Shown here: one piece after another, positions 1 through 12,972 of the stretch
How positions within the stretch are numbered: the first letter of the stretch is position 1
How the letters are laid out: every line of letters begins with the position of its first letter
Source of the DNA: Climacium dendroides
Taxonomy: Eukaryota > Streptophyta > Bryopsida > Hypnales > Climaciaceae
DNA: 64,000 nt
NCBI GenBank assembly: GCA_950106755.1
Contig: OX467083.1
Span: forward strand, 32,793,029 to 32,857,028
Direction of reading: 5' to 3'
Notes under the pieces: generated by a model
The model's database searches: none
Seen by the model: the letters and a program-made list of their open reading frames with translations, nothing else
What the model was told of the DNA's origin: nothing
Program-made: the position numbers and the translations under genes

Positions 1-1040
1 AATAGAAAAAAATTCAAATGTGATATATTTTAAGGTTTTTGGATGCTATCTTCAAAATGTTACAAAAATTATAATTTCAATAATTTTAATAATAAATGTA
101 AATTAAAGAGTAGATTATTGGAATTAAATTTTTTCAATTGAACTTAAAATCATTTAAAATAAAAAAACTATACAAAATTCAAGCTTAAATTTTAAAATGT
201 TTTTTGGGCTTGCAATGTCTTTTAAGAGTTACCACCCAAAACTGCTTCAAAGTACTTTTATCAAAAGCTAGGCTAGAATCTCATCTTTTTTTATTTCTAA
301 TAAATTCAACTATAAAATCTTTTAGTTAATCTATTCAAACATTTTCCTAAAATTTTAGAGTGATCCTCATCAATATATAAATTGATGAGCAATGGTTATA
401 AATTGATGAGCAATTGTAGAGCAACCATTATATATATCCTATATTTTTTTTTGTATTTTACAAATTTCAAAATCTAGGTTCAAAAAACAAATTTATGAAG
501 TTTATTACCTCCAAAATATAGCTTCTCATAAATTTTATTTCATAAGATAGAATAGAATGGTTCAAATGTTACTATATGAGGTATCAGTCCATTCACTCAA
601 ATAAAGTAAACAATTTTTTTAGTTTTTCACTTCGAAACTGAATTAAAAATAAAATATAAAACTTTTGCAATGCTCATATTAAAATGAAGTAAAACAAACA
701 TTCAAATATAGAGTATGACGATTTAGAGTTATAATTTTAAAAAATTCATGTAAAAAATTTAAATATGAAATAAGTAGGGCACAACCAAATTCTCCAAAAA
801 AAAACAAGTGGTCTATATAATCTTTTAGGGATAAAATAGAATTGAAATTTGTCTTATTTTATCTTCATAGTTTATAATTAAATATCATGAATAGGTACTT
901 GTATTTTGAAAGTTACAAGCAAATTAACCAAGGCTCATGAATTTAGGCTTAGGGTGTAGGGACCTTTAGTAGTTAACTCCTAAATGCCCAAGACACCATA
1001 TTTGGAGTTGACTAACCCATAAACAATGCTACAGTTGTTT

Positions 1041-1245
1041 TTGGCCAATGAATGACAAAGAATCTTTCTATGTGGGAAAGAAGTACAACTATTCATTCTC
1101 CAAATTTTGTGTGAAAGAGGAGGTCTTCTACATTAATTTGACTTCAAATAAGTGCTTTGGGATTTTTTTAAACCAATGCTTCACACAATACCAAAATGGG
1201 TAATTTCCATAGTCACTAGTCTATCTTTTAAAGGCTAAATTCTAA
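1041..1245 (+). repeat. Dispersed repeat family A, copy 1
   Basis: A segment of about 200 bp beginning near a 'gacaaagaatct' motif, continuing through 'aactattcat' and 'aagtgctttgg', and ending near 'ttttaaaggct'. Diverged copies occur at about 32576-32800, 45562-45775 and 53190-53400 on the plus strand, and at about 32820-32905 inverted. No coding potential or clear terminal repeats are visible. It is probably a short non-autonomous element or a fragment of a larger one. Confidence 0.6.
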
Positions 1246-1582
1246 AGATAAATAAAATTGTATCAAAGTATTTTTTTAGTATTTAAAAATATATATATTT
1301 TAAAGTCTTATTTAAATTAAAAATCCAATTTCCAAAATATATTGTATGTGATTTTTTTATTGAAGATTTGTACAAAAGTATTCATTGAAAATCTTGGAAT
1401 CTTTAGTGTTAGAGGCCCTTGAAGATGAGTCTCAAATATACTAGATGTTGGGGAAAAATTGCATTGGAAATTCATTTAAGAAAATTGAAGACTAAAGTCT
1501 AGGAAGTTGTAAATTGATTATGGTTATACATGTTATATTCTTTAAACTCATATTTTTGTCATGACCTCAATTTCAAATTTTA

Positions 1583-1690
1583 AACTTTGTTAAAACTCAT
1601 CAAAACTATGACTTTGTTAAAACTCATCAAAACTATGACTTTGTTAAAACTCATCAAATCTATGACTTTGTTAAAACTCATCAAAACTAT
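1583..1690. repeat. 27-bp tandem repeat, four copies
   Basis: Four head-to-tail copies of a 27-bp unit containing 'ttaaaactcatcaaa', nearly identical (one T/A difference in the third copy), with a partial fifth copy. A minisatellite in AT-rich DNA; no function is inferred. Confidence 0.9.
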
Positions 1691-3179
1691 GACTTTTTGT
1701 TCAATTTAATGCAAACTAAAAGAAGCTCTTTTAAAAAGCCTTGGATATTGAAGAGCCAATTTAATATTACACAGACAAGATTACAAGAATAGTTGCTCTC
1801 AAGGTCCTCAATAGAAAGCTTTATAAATCTTTTCTTCTTGAAAAATTGAATTTGAATATATATATGTAAAATTTTTCTTAATATTGCAAACAAAAAACTT
1901 GCAAATTCAATAAGTTCTAAAAATACGTAGCTAACCCAATTAGTTCAAGAATTTGAATAGTGCATTTCAAAACCCTTATACTAATTTGGAGAAATGTTGA
2001 ATGAATATGATTTATTCAATGTGACAAATTTGACAAATTTCAACAAAATGAATGAAACTTGGATGGCAATCTTGCTAAGGTAATAGTCTAAGAAATCATG
2101 CATCTAAGGGAAGAAAGAACCCTATCCAAAAATGGGTGAACCAAAATACTTTTTTCATTTTTGTGGGAGAAAAAAAAATGAGGAGCACAATAGTGAAATT
2201 TTTAATTTTAATTTATTGAGTTGGAGTGAATAACATATGATTTTTCCAAGTCAAAGGTGCCTAGGTCCCTACTAATGTTCATAGGTACAACTTTGATGAA
2301 TCAAAACAAGCCTTTGAATAGAGCGAGTGAGTCTAAAAATGATCCCAAACATGCTTTTGAATGGAGCCAATGAGTCTAAGAATGATCCACTACATGTTTC
2401 CATTCAATTCACTCCCCATAGTAAATCAAAATTGATTGCAATTCATTCACTACACTTGTATTTAAGCCTCACCAAATTTAGGACTTTATTATGAGTAAAA
2501 ATCACATATAATAGTGATTCATGTCACTTGCTCAATAGCCTAAGATTACACACATAGAATAGGAGTTTGTCACCAAACAAAGTTACTTCCATTTCTACAT
2601 CCCTATGCATTGTTTTTGACACTTTTGTAGGGACAGTTCTTAATATCTGAGCGGTTTCTAAGCCTTCTCTTGTAGTAGGAGTAGTGTAAAAATCATTTAA
2701 AAATTTGTTGGTGCTCTCATAGAAAACAAATAGTCTTTTGTACTTTGTGTATCAAGAAGGTTGCCTCGAAAATAGTTACAAAACCTTTGTGATTTAGCGT
2801 TGGAGTTTTTAGAATCTACCACAAAAATATCTTTAGGGTCTAGGGTCAAGAATCCTTGTAGCTAGAAAAATATAGACATTGTGCAAGTCTTTGAGACCTC
2901 CTAAAAATTACATGTCTTATCTAAAAATTATGATTATTTTTAAATTACTAGTACTACAAAAATATATTTTTTTTAGAAAAAGGTGCCTCCAACTATGGTA
3001 AAGTACTAAACTGCTTATTTTGATGTCTTTGGGTGTTTTCTTCTTAGCATTGCATGTACTCTAAGTCAAATCAGTTATTAAGACCCATTTGTTGAATCTA
3101 AAATATTCTGCTTTAAAAGCGAGTGTCCTCTTTAAATTGCCCCTATATTTAGGTCTGAAATGAATAGTAGGTGGTCTTT

Positions 3180-3505
3180 AAATGGACTTCTCAAGCCATT
3201 GAGAGAATTGAGAGAAAAACATTGTTTATTGCAAGAGCCAATTGTTGGCCTTCATTTACTAAAATCACTTTTGAAGTTGCAAGTGGTTAGATTTTGGAAG
3301 ACCTTGGATCACAAATAGGTGTCTATAACAAGTTTTTTTGAAAATTCATAAGTAATTCAAAAACGATTCAAAAAATATGAAACCACTTGTGTGATGTTCC
3401 GCATTCATTTTTCTTCTCTGAAAAATGATTAAAAAATATTTCTATTCATGGAAACCTTTGAAAAAGGGGGACCAACCAGTAAATGGTCGCTTTAACCCAG
3501 AAACA
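3180..3505 (+). repeat. Dispersed repeat family B, copy 1
   Basis: About 325 bp that aligns imperfectly with 19610-19935. Shared landmarks in the same order are 'ttgcaagagc', 'aataggtg.ctataaca', 'gaaaattcat.agtaat', 'aaaccacttgt' and 'ggaccaacc'. Non-coding. The two copies show that the intergenic space is built from a limited set of old elements. Confidence 0.55.
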
Positions 3506-4343
3506 ACGACGAGGCTATTTTGTGGCTTTTGGATGAATGTTTCTTGAATTGTAGAGAGCTGGGAAACAATTTTTCATCCACTTCTTTCTTGTTGACCTTC
3601 CATGTTGGATTATGAAGATAATGTAGTTGAGTTTGGAGTATGCTATTGTTTGTCTTCACATAAATGAGAAGTTACTAAAAAAACAGATCACAAAATATGC
3701 TATTCTAGTGTATTTTAGAAAGTTGTTGCTCTTTGCTTTAAATCTGAAATTTTTCTACAAAAATGATAATTTTGAATTTAAGCCCAACTAACAAAATAAG
3801 GTTCATTCACTCTAGTTTTTACTCCAATTTGAATTTTGGAAAAATTCCTAGTAATCAATTTTTTTATTGCAGTTTGAACTTTGGATGTATTTTCAATATC
3901 TACTACGTTCTAATTATAGAATGGAACGGAAAATCAATTTACACCATGTTGTTCATCACTATAATATGCACACATGGTGAAATTTTCAGATTTTTTGAAA
4001 TAATTTTCTATTTGATATGATTTTTCTTCATTATATCTACAAAATTCACAAAAAAATCAATTATTTACAAAAAAATCTAAAATTTTGGTGCAACAAAGAA
4101 GACATTTTGTTTCACCTCTGAAAAATAAATTAAATTTTTTTCATACATATCTTGTTGCAAAATGGGCAAACTGAATGATGACAGTGAGGCTTGAAATCAG
4201 CGGTCATAGGTCCGTCATTTAGGGGTTAAGGTCATACTACCTTAATCCCACCTATGCCCGTTACATGTCCTCGGTCCAGGTGGCGCTATAATTCCGACGT
4301 GGCCCACCCAGCCCATCGGTATGAAGGCGGAGTGAGCCCTGAG

Positions 4344-4366
4344 CCCTAAAACCCTAAACCCTAAAA
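4344..4366 (+). promoter_or_regulatory. Telo-box cluster upstream of the ThrRS gene
   Basis: A run of CCCTAAA units (three, slightly irregular) lies about 270 bp upstream of the ThrRS start codon at 4634. AAACCCTAA 'telo boxes' are known plant promoter elements of translation and ribosome-biogenesis genes. The position at the start of the GC-balanced block supports a promoter role; function is inferred. Confidence 0.6.
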
Positions 4367-4633
4367 AAGTTGCATCTGGGTTGCTTGGGTGTCACTGCAG
4401 TCGCGTGCATCACCTCCAGAGACCGTCATTGTTGTCTTTGCGGATTTTCCTTTTCTTTGCGCGTGTGCCATAGTTCGCTGTTCCTGCGGCGGCCCGAGCT
4501 CAGAGAGCTGTTCTCTATCTTTTACTGATTTTGAACGGGTCCTTGTCGACGTCGTGGCGGGGCATTAGGGTTTGGTGCTGGACGCATCTCTTCGTTGGAG
4601 GACTAGGGACCATTCTTGCAGCGAGTGTCAAAG

Positions 4634-7600
4634 ATGTCGGACACCGTAATCCAGAAGCGCATTGCGCTCTTCGAGAAGCTGCAGAAGGAGCAGAGCGAGG
4701 CTTTCCAAGCCAAGGGCGGGGAACCTATTAAGTGAGTGGCGTTGGTCGGGTTTGGGTTGGAATTTTTAGGTCAGTGAGGAGAGCGGTGATGGTTTGGTGC
4801 TCTGTTGGAACTGATGAATACGTTTGCGTATAGGATTACGATGCCGGATGGAGCTGTTAGAGACGGGAAGAAATGGCTTACGTCGCCAATGGACGTTGCA
4901 CGGGAGATTAGCCAGGGGCTAGCAAACAGTGCTCTAATTGCCGAGGTTTGTTTTTAGTAATTGTCTCATTATCTTTGTGGAGGCACTCAAGCTCTGATTA
5001 GATTAATCAGTTTTTGAGCTCACTTTTAATGTAAGGTTATGGACCTCCTCAATGCAACTCCTAAGTAATTGAGGGTCTCACTCTCAATTGCTCTCTTTTG
5101 GATAATCACAGAGAATTTTTTAGATAACAAGCACCTAGTTGACTTTTTTTCCATCCAATCTCGTTTGAGCGATGGCGAGGTTTCTCATATTTTCATGCTT
5201 TTTAGGACACAGGTAGATGGCGTGTTGTGGGACATGACGAGACCATTGGAAAGTGACTGCAAGCTTCAAATTCATAAATTTGACTCAGACAAAGGTCGCG
5301 ACACCTTCTGGCATTCTAGTGCTCACATTCTTGGCCAGGTTTGTCATTCGCCATTGCCAATAATACTGGTATAGTTATTCTACTTAAAAATTAATTCTCT
5401 ACTGATTCGAACTCTGGAGGGAGGTCTTGAACATGATCTCGATATTTTTTTTAATTGTTTGTGCAGTCTATCGAAATGACTTACGGTTGCAAGCTTTGTA
5501 TCGGTCCTTGCACCACGAGAGGAGAGGTACTCAATTTTTCGCTCTCTTCTGTCCTTAATTTGGTTTCTTTCAATACATCTTCTATGTGCTTCTTTTTGCT
5601 TTTGATGAACCTTAGTATGTGAAATAATGTCTTCTCTGAGCCAGTAGTTTTGAACGTCTTCATTAATTCCGAATGAGATGTTTCTATTGTAAATTAACTA
5701 GTGATATCTCTCCTCCAATCTTGCCATCTTTACAGGGCTTCTATTACGATGCGTTCTACCATGGACTTACTTTGACGGAGAAAGACGATTTTGGAAAAAT
5801 TCAAGCACAAGCAACTAAGGCAGTCAAGGTTTGTTTATGTTATCAAGGTTTTCCGGACTGTGATGCCAATCCACGAATTAAGCCCTCTATTACCTTCCAT
5901 ACAATGTCCAACTTTTAAGTATGCGCAGTATTTCTGTATGTTAACTGAGAGAGCGTGTACAGAACTTGCGATATTTATCCGTTTTAGTCCTTGATTCCAG
6001 TGTTCGATTTAGTGGTAAGTGGTACTTTTCCCTTCCAGACCTGTTCAAATAACGACTCTTGTTTCTGTGCCTCATGCTTACAGGATAAGCAGCCTTTTGA
6101 GAGGATTGAAGTGACCCGCCCACAGGCTTTGGAGTTCTTTTCAGACAACGAGTTTAAGGTAAGATACTCTTCCTGAGTTGGTCTTAGATATCGTTTTTAC
6201 CTGGTACACTCATACCATATCAGAGCATTGTTTGGTGTGTGATGAGTGGACTGTGTGCATCTAGATTTTGAACAATCGTACATTAAAGATATGTTTCTGA
6301 AGTTTAGGATATGCAGGTGTTAATGATAGTCAAATAATTGTATTTTACGAATATCTAGCGGAACATATCAATAGATTTTCGATGGAATCAAGGATGTATG
6401 AAATTGATTGAGCGTCATTTGACTTGTACTGATGCAGGTTGAAATCATCAAGGAGCTTTCGGAGGATAAAACAATCACTGTATACAGATGCGGTCCTCTT
6501 GTAGATCTGTGTCGGGGTCCTCATATTCCAAACACGTCCCATGTGAAAGCATTTGCCTGTTTGAGGGTGAGTTTATTAAGCGCATTATGAAATATTTTCC
6601 ATAGGAAAGCATTTTTTATTCTGGTGTTAAGCTATTGGGACCCAACCATGACTATTATGGGTGTGCTTCAGGCTTCGGCATCTTACTGGAGAGGGAAAGC
6701 AGACCGGGAAAGCCTTCAACGTGTGTATGGAATCTCTTACCCAGATAGCAAACAACTTAAGGTAAGATTCTGTAAAGGTGGTGCTGTTTGGTGTGGTGGA
6801 ATTTCCAGTAACTTAGAGTCACATGCTTGTAGGGTTTTAATTGACATTATCGTTTGTGTTGCTTTTTCTCTGTGCTTCCTATGTTGATTTTTTAACACGT
6901 GAATACAAAAATTGTGCAGGAGTATCTCCACAACCTGGAAGAGGCTAAAAAGAGAGACCACCGGAAGCTTGGCCAGCAGCAAGAACTTTTCTTTTTCCAT
7001 GATTTGAGGTTTGCTGCATTTCCATTCATAAGTTGGCATGCTAAGGGAGAGGGCATATTTGAACATTAATATCTGTTGATTTTGGTCGTAGGTGTAGGTT
7101 AGGGATATCCTGGTTGGCTTGATCATTTCCGAGTAATACTGATTAATGTTGTGTTCATGCCATCAGTCCCGGGAGCTGTTTCTTTTTGCCTCATGGTGCA
7201 CGGATATACAATAAACTGCAGGATTTTATTAGAGGAGAGTATAGGAAAAGGGGTTTTGAAGAGGTGTGTGTTCACATGGCTAGTTTCCATCGTCTTAAGA
7301 AGCTTTGATTTCAGTGGTTTTGTGAGACTCCATATCTGGTGCAGTGGTTGTGTAAGGCTTGGAGTTTCATTTATTTGGGACAGGATTATAGTTTCTATGG
7401 CATGCTGTTTTCCGTGTTGAAGCAGTTGTATGCAATTTTCTTAATGTGTTGGTCTTCCATCAGGTTGTGTCTCCAAATATGTTCAACATGCAACTCTGGG
7501 AAACATCTGGACATGCTGCGAACTACAAGGATAATATGTTCACATTTGAGGTCAGTCATTCCTGCAATGGTATGCATCAGTGCATGTAGCTTCCCTGCTT

Positions 7601-10589
7601 CTCTTATTTTGGAGGGTCGTTAAGTGCTATACGGTTTTAGTTGATCGCTAGTGATGATTGTGGGTTGTTTGTTGATCAGGTAGAGAAACAAGAGTTTGGA
7701 TTGAAGCCTATGAACTGTCCGGGTCACTGTCTTATGTTCGATCATCGTGTGCGTTCATACAGAGGTGAGGGCTGCTGGATTGTTTCTTCTTGTGTTTTTA
7801 GGATGTATCAAGTATGTTTAGGAAGTGTACAGTCTTTGTTTGTTGTTTTATCATTCGTTCTTTTTTTTAGGAATCCCTTTCATGTATATTTTGTTTTTGG
7901 TAACCCCACTGATTTGATCATGCCTTTTGTACTCGTACAGAACTCCCATTACGGCTAGCAGATTTTGGAGTACTTCACCGGAATGAGATGAGTGGTGCTC
8001 TTTCTGGGCTAACCAGAGTACGAAGGTTTCAGCAGGACGATGCCCACATATTTTGCATGGAGTCTCAGGTTTGTGTCTTCTGTTCCTCCTTTTGGTAACT
8101 TGTTTATGGTCGATTTCACACGGCCGTGGGTGTTCTCAGGACAAAAACAATTTTGTCTGTGATATGTTCTTGCATTTTGTCTTATGAGTCGATTTTCTGG
8201 ACCTTCAAGTGATAACAATCATTTTGTGTACTGTTGGATGATCTTTTATCTCATGATACTTGTGGCCATTAACATGCAGCTTGATCTTGCTGGTTTAGTA
8301 AAAAGATTGATATTCAGATCAAATATATATTGCTGCTTTGTTGACACCGGTCATGAATGTTTGGGGTTTCTCTCTAGCTTGATGCAAGGTTTTGGCTGGC
8401 CTCTGGTCTATTACAGCTGGTCGTGAGGTGCCTTTTGCACTCTTATCCATGTTTGCGTACCAGTGTTGTTGTTCCGCCTTTATAGTTAGAGTTTGAGTTC
8501 AAGGCTTATGATGACACCAATTATCTGCTACATTCGGGATGACCTTTGGTCACTTGACAAGAAACTACCACCAAGAGCTGAAGCCTATGAATTTTACAAT
8601 GTGACAAATTCTGTACTTTGCTCAGGGGCTTTTGTATTTGCTTTTTGGGAATTTTAGATATATGTTGGATCGATATTGTACTTTATGTTCGATTGTTTAT
8701 AAGTTCTCGTTTCCTACGATGTATTGATTACCCAAATGTTTTATGGGCAGGTTTTAGATGAAGTGAAGGGAGCTTTGGACTTTCTGGAATTTGCCTACGG
8801 AGTGTTTGGCTTTACCTTTCAGCTGGAGCTCTCCACGGTACGCGACCTTTCCGCTCATTACTAGAGTACAGGGTTACAATGCTTGTGGTGAAAGACTTCT
8901 TTATCGGAGCTATATATGTTACCCGAGTACACTCTGAGTGATTTTGTGTGAAATTATTAGTTTTACATTTAATTCTGAATATTATAACGAAAACTTGATG
9001 TTGGACTTGTGTATCATCTTTGCTGGGTCACTTTTGGGGGAGTCTTTCAAATTTATATTTTCGAGTCCAAAAGCGTTACTTTTATGATTATTATTGTGAA
9101 GTCCTTTATTCATCATACAAAATCATACAAATGGTATCAACATTATAATCCAAGATTGTGTCTGCCTTTTGGTGATTTCAGAGACCAGAGAAGTATTTGG
9201 GTGAGATAGAGACATGGAACCGAGCAGAAAAAGCTTTGGAGGATGCCCTGAATGCCTTTGGTAAACCCTGGCAGGTGGGTATTTTTGCTGCCCATGCTTG
9301 TTAGAGTGAACGATTATTGGCGTTTATCAGGTTGTGCCCTGATTTGGTATAGATCAGGTCTTCTAACTCTGCTGATTCCATGTTGCAGATTAATGAAGCG
9401 GATGGTGCATTTTATGGTCCCAAGATTGACATCACTGTTCTCGATGCGTTGAAGAGAAAGTTCCAGTGCGCTACAATCCAGGTGAGGAGCAAGAATAGTT
9501 TCAAATCGAGTTTAGACTTTTTGTGTATTGTTACAATTATGTGGAAGACTTGAGAATTGTCCTAAAATTATTCGCTCCCTGTAATGGGCTTAGCCATGGG
9601 TAGATGTACGTCTAATAAATTATTTTCACGTGTGTTGTTCTGTTGACCTTATCAGTGTAATTTCTAATTATTAGTGTTTTTTCATCGAGTGCAGCTGGAC
9701 TTCCAGCTTCCCATACGTTTCAACCTGTCATATTCTGCGGAAGATGAATCTAAGAAAGGTCGACCGGTTTTGATTCACCGTGCTCTTCTTGGATCGGTTG
9801 AGCGGATGTTTGCTATCTTGCTGGAACATTATGCAGGAAAATGGCCCTTTTGGCTGAGCCCACGTCAGTGCATTGTTTGTCCAGTATCAGAGAAGTTCAC
9901 ACATTACGCACTTGAGGTCAGTTCCTATGTTTCCATTTCTACTAATTAATGGCACATTCCCATTATTGCTTCTTATTGACTTTTCTAGATTTGATACAGG
10001 TTGTAACTTGTGATGTTTTGGTGCTTCAGGTCCGGGATTCTATAAATGCTGCCGGTTTTTTCTGTGAAGCAGATGTCACTGACCGTAAATTGCAGAAGAA
10101 GGTAAGTTTTATTTAGAATCAGTTTTGGTTTCAATAGTTGTTTGTGCTGGTATTTCTTCACTGATTGAGTGAGGTTGCTGGTGGGTTACTTCAGAATCTG
10201 TTCTGTATTGTTTTGATAAAGCATTTTAAAGCATTGGTTTGGATTGGTTGCTCCATCGTGCTTATTGAGTCCTGTTCTTTTTTGATGCAGATTCGGGAGG
10301 CCCAGTTGGCTCAATTCAATTACATTCTTGTTGTTGGCGAGGAGGAAACGAGCAAGAAACAAGTTGGTCCCCCTTCCCCCCTTCGACAGATTCATTCGAA
10401 TTTTTTGCTGTTGTTTGATGGAGTTGGTGTTCGTCTATGTACCTAGGATGGTCCAGTTTCACGGGGATGTTATCTTACATGTGCATTATGCAGGTGAACA
10501 TCCGTACTCGAGATAATGTTGTGCATGGCACCAAGTCCCTGCCCGAATTGCTTGCAGATTTTGAGAAGGAAACAGCCGAGTATCATTGA
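4634..10589 (+). CDS. Threonyl-tRNA synthetase, 20 exons
   Basis: Charges tRNA-Thr with threonine and edits mis-acylated serine; cytosolic, possibly dual-targeted. Exons: 4634-4731, 4834-4945, 5213-5338, 5467-5526, 5736-5828, 6084-6158, 6438-6566, 6672-6761, 6920-7008, 7167-7263, 7464-7550, 7680-7764, 7941-8068, 8751-8837, 9182-9274, 9389-9481, 9695-9916, 10030-10101, 10291-10362, 10494-10589. All introns are GT-AG and in phase, giving 667 aa. Domains: TGS (about 31-93); editing domain with HSSAH (H104, H108) and CRGPH (C213, H217); class II core with zinc ligands C365 (MNCPGH), H416 (DDAHIFC) and H542 (VLIHRA); C-terminal anticodon-binding domain (about 565-660). The start is the first ATG after an in-frame TAG at 4604. 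No organellar presequence is visible before the TGS domain, so any mitochondrial form would need another start or upstream exon. The largest intron is 8069-8750. One oddity is INEADGAF, where most family members have INEGDGAF. Confidence 0.96.
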
Positions 10590-11036
10590 AGGATAAACTT
10601 TCTAGAAGGACCAGTCAAGTTGAGATGTTTATATGCAGACTTTTTTCCATCCTGGGAATATGTATGCACCATTACAGCTTTCATTCTTTCGGTTTTGCTA
10701 CAGTAGAATGTATTCTTGAAGTTTGGTAACCACAAACTGTGACAACTGCTGTCTGTTAACAATTGCTTATTTTTGCTGAAGCTGTACTCTTGGCGACGGT
10801 GGTTTTAACTATATTTGATTTAGTGATCTTGAGAGTTATCTCTTATTATGTGACAGCGATACTTGATGCTGATGTACTCCTTCAAAGTAGAGGAGTCAAG
10901 AGTGGTCATTACAGCATGTAATTCCATAATGTGAAATTGGGGCGTGAACTTTTTAAGTGTTGCGTTCCAAGGTAAATATTCAAAATACCTCAGTATCTTC
11001 TGCGGGTTCAATATAGCAATAAGACTCTAATACAGT

Positions 11037-12972
11037 CACTGGCAAAACTGAGTACAAAGCTGAAACGTTTTCATTCAAACAACCATACCATAAGCATCAA
11101 TGGACAAAGTCTAAAAGTTGATCTACAGAAGTTGTAGTGTGGGATACGCTACACATTATTGTGGAAGTGGAAGTTTGAAGAAAAAATTAGTTGTGATTTG
11201 AAAGAAAACCAATTCTAAAGTTAGCCATGTTTAAAACTCAGTTTTGTTCAATCCAATTTGAAATTACTTTATCTTTTCCCAATTCTTTTTAGAACTTAAA
11301 AAATACTTTTTATACCTTGGCATGTTGGTATACATCAGTTCAGATTGTTGTACACAAAAATTGAAGAAAATTGACATTTATGATTAAAAAAATCAACAAT
11401 TTGACAAACATGCAAATGATGTTGGTTCTCACAATACTTGAATTTTCTTTTGGAATTGAGAGCATGGGATAGCACTAGTCATTGCAAAGAGAGTATAGAT
11501 TGTAATATGAACCATTTTTATATCTTAATGCCTTTGCATTTGAAATATTTGTTGAATTGAGCAATGTGTTTAATTTATATTTCATAGCCATTTAATGTTT
11601 TTTTAGGTTCAATTTATTTGTCCAAGGATTGGAGTTCATCATGTACATAATTGATTCAGATTTTTGTTTTTTAAAATTTATCATTGTTAGTATCATCAAA
11701 AAGATGCTAATTTTAGAAAATTTAAAGTAATTTTTGGCAATTTTTAACTTTTTTGACAATATTAACAATTATAATTTTTTTTATTTTTTACTAGCAATTG
11801 GCACTTGCTTTGTTGCACATTAATTATATTACTTCCACCAATTTCTCATGTGATAGAATGTAGATTAATAAAGTATGTATAATCTTTAAATGACATGAAA
11901 ATATTGACATCTTCATACAATATTCTTTGGAAATACATATATTGTGCAATAGAAAGTAATTAAATAAAATCTATATATCATAATTTTTACAAAAAAAATC
12001 TTTGCAAACATGAAAACATTGCAAGGACACCACCACTTAATAAATTTCTTCACTTACAAACAATGGTGACTAAAATTAAAGAATTAAAATGCAAATTTGT
12101 CAATTGCAAAGACTTTGTAAATACTTTGTTGTAGAATCCAAAATTGCTTCAATCTAACAAAGCTTCAAATCATTTGGTAGTAAAAAAAAACATTAGAATT
12201 GAGAACATTCAAAGCTTAGAAAATCATAGAATTATGGAAGTAAAATGAAGTATGAAGCCAAGAAATATGAAACCTCCATAATATCACTTCACCTCTGTAA
12301 TATCACACAGTGTAAAAATGTGATATTATGGAAGGCCTTGTGATTTTAGTCGATCAATTATGTACATGATGAACTCCAATCTTTGGACAAATAAATTGAA
12401 CCTAAAAAAACATTAAATGGCTATGAAATATAAATTAAACACATTGCTCAATTCAACAAATATTTCAAATGCAAAGGCATTAAGATATAAAAATGGTTCA
12501 TATTGCAATCTATACTCTCTTTGCAATTACTAGTGCTATCCCATGCTCTCAATTCCAAAAGAAAATTCAAATATTGTGAGAACCAACATCATTTGCATGT
12601 TTGTCAAATTGTTGATTTTTTTAATCATAAATGTCAATTTTCTTCAATTTTTGTGTACAACAATCTGAACTGATGTATACCAACATGCCAAGGTATAAAA
12701 AGTATTTTTTAAGTTCTAAAAAGAATTGGGAAAAGATAAAGTAATTTCAAATTGGATTGAACAAAACTGAGTTTTAAACATGGCTAACTTTAGAATTGGT
12801 TTTCTTTCAAATCACAACTAATTTTTTCTTCAAACTTCCACTTCCACAATAATGTGTAGCGTATCCCACACTACAACTTCTGTAGATCAACTTTTAGACT
12901 TTGTCCATTGATGCTTATGGTATGGTTGTTTGAATGAAAATGTTTTAACTTTGTACTGAGTTTGAGTCAGTG
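11037..12972. mobile_element. Large inverted-repeat element, 1.94 kb
   Basis: Arms at 11057-11655 and 12353-12951 (about 599 bp each) are reverse complements with only about six mismatches and no net length change; every aligned pair sums to 24008. A weaker match carries the ends out to CACTG at 11037 and CAGTG at 12968-12972. The loop (11656-12352) is AT-rich and encodes nothing I can recognise. The flanking triplets (agt and tat) do not match, so a CACTA-type origin is suggested but not proven. A transcript through both arms would fold into a long dsRNA hairpin. Confidence 0.8.

Larger units (their letters stand above)
1..4300. other. AT-rich intergenic region with repeat fragments
   Basis: No gene is supported here; the longest open frames are under 90 codons and lack splice or domain support. 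It holds a 27-bp tandem repeat (1583-1690), a dispersed-repeat copy (1041-1245), a second dispersed family (about 3180-3505, related to 19610-19935) and a weaker TTAACCC-ended element (about 3490-4225). Composition turns GC-balanced from about 4200, which marks the start of the ThrRS promoter. Confidence 0.6.

Noticed and set aside
6737..7126. 129-codon frame antisense to ThrRS exons and introns
   Set aside because: It crosses several well-supported exon junctions on the other strand and has no homology.
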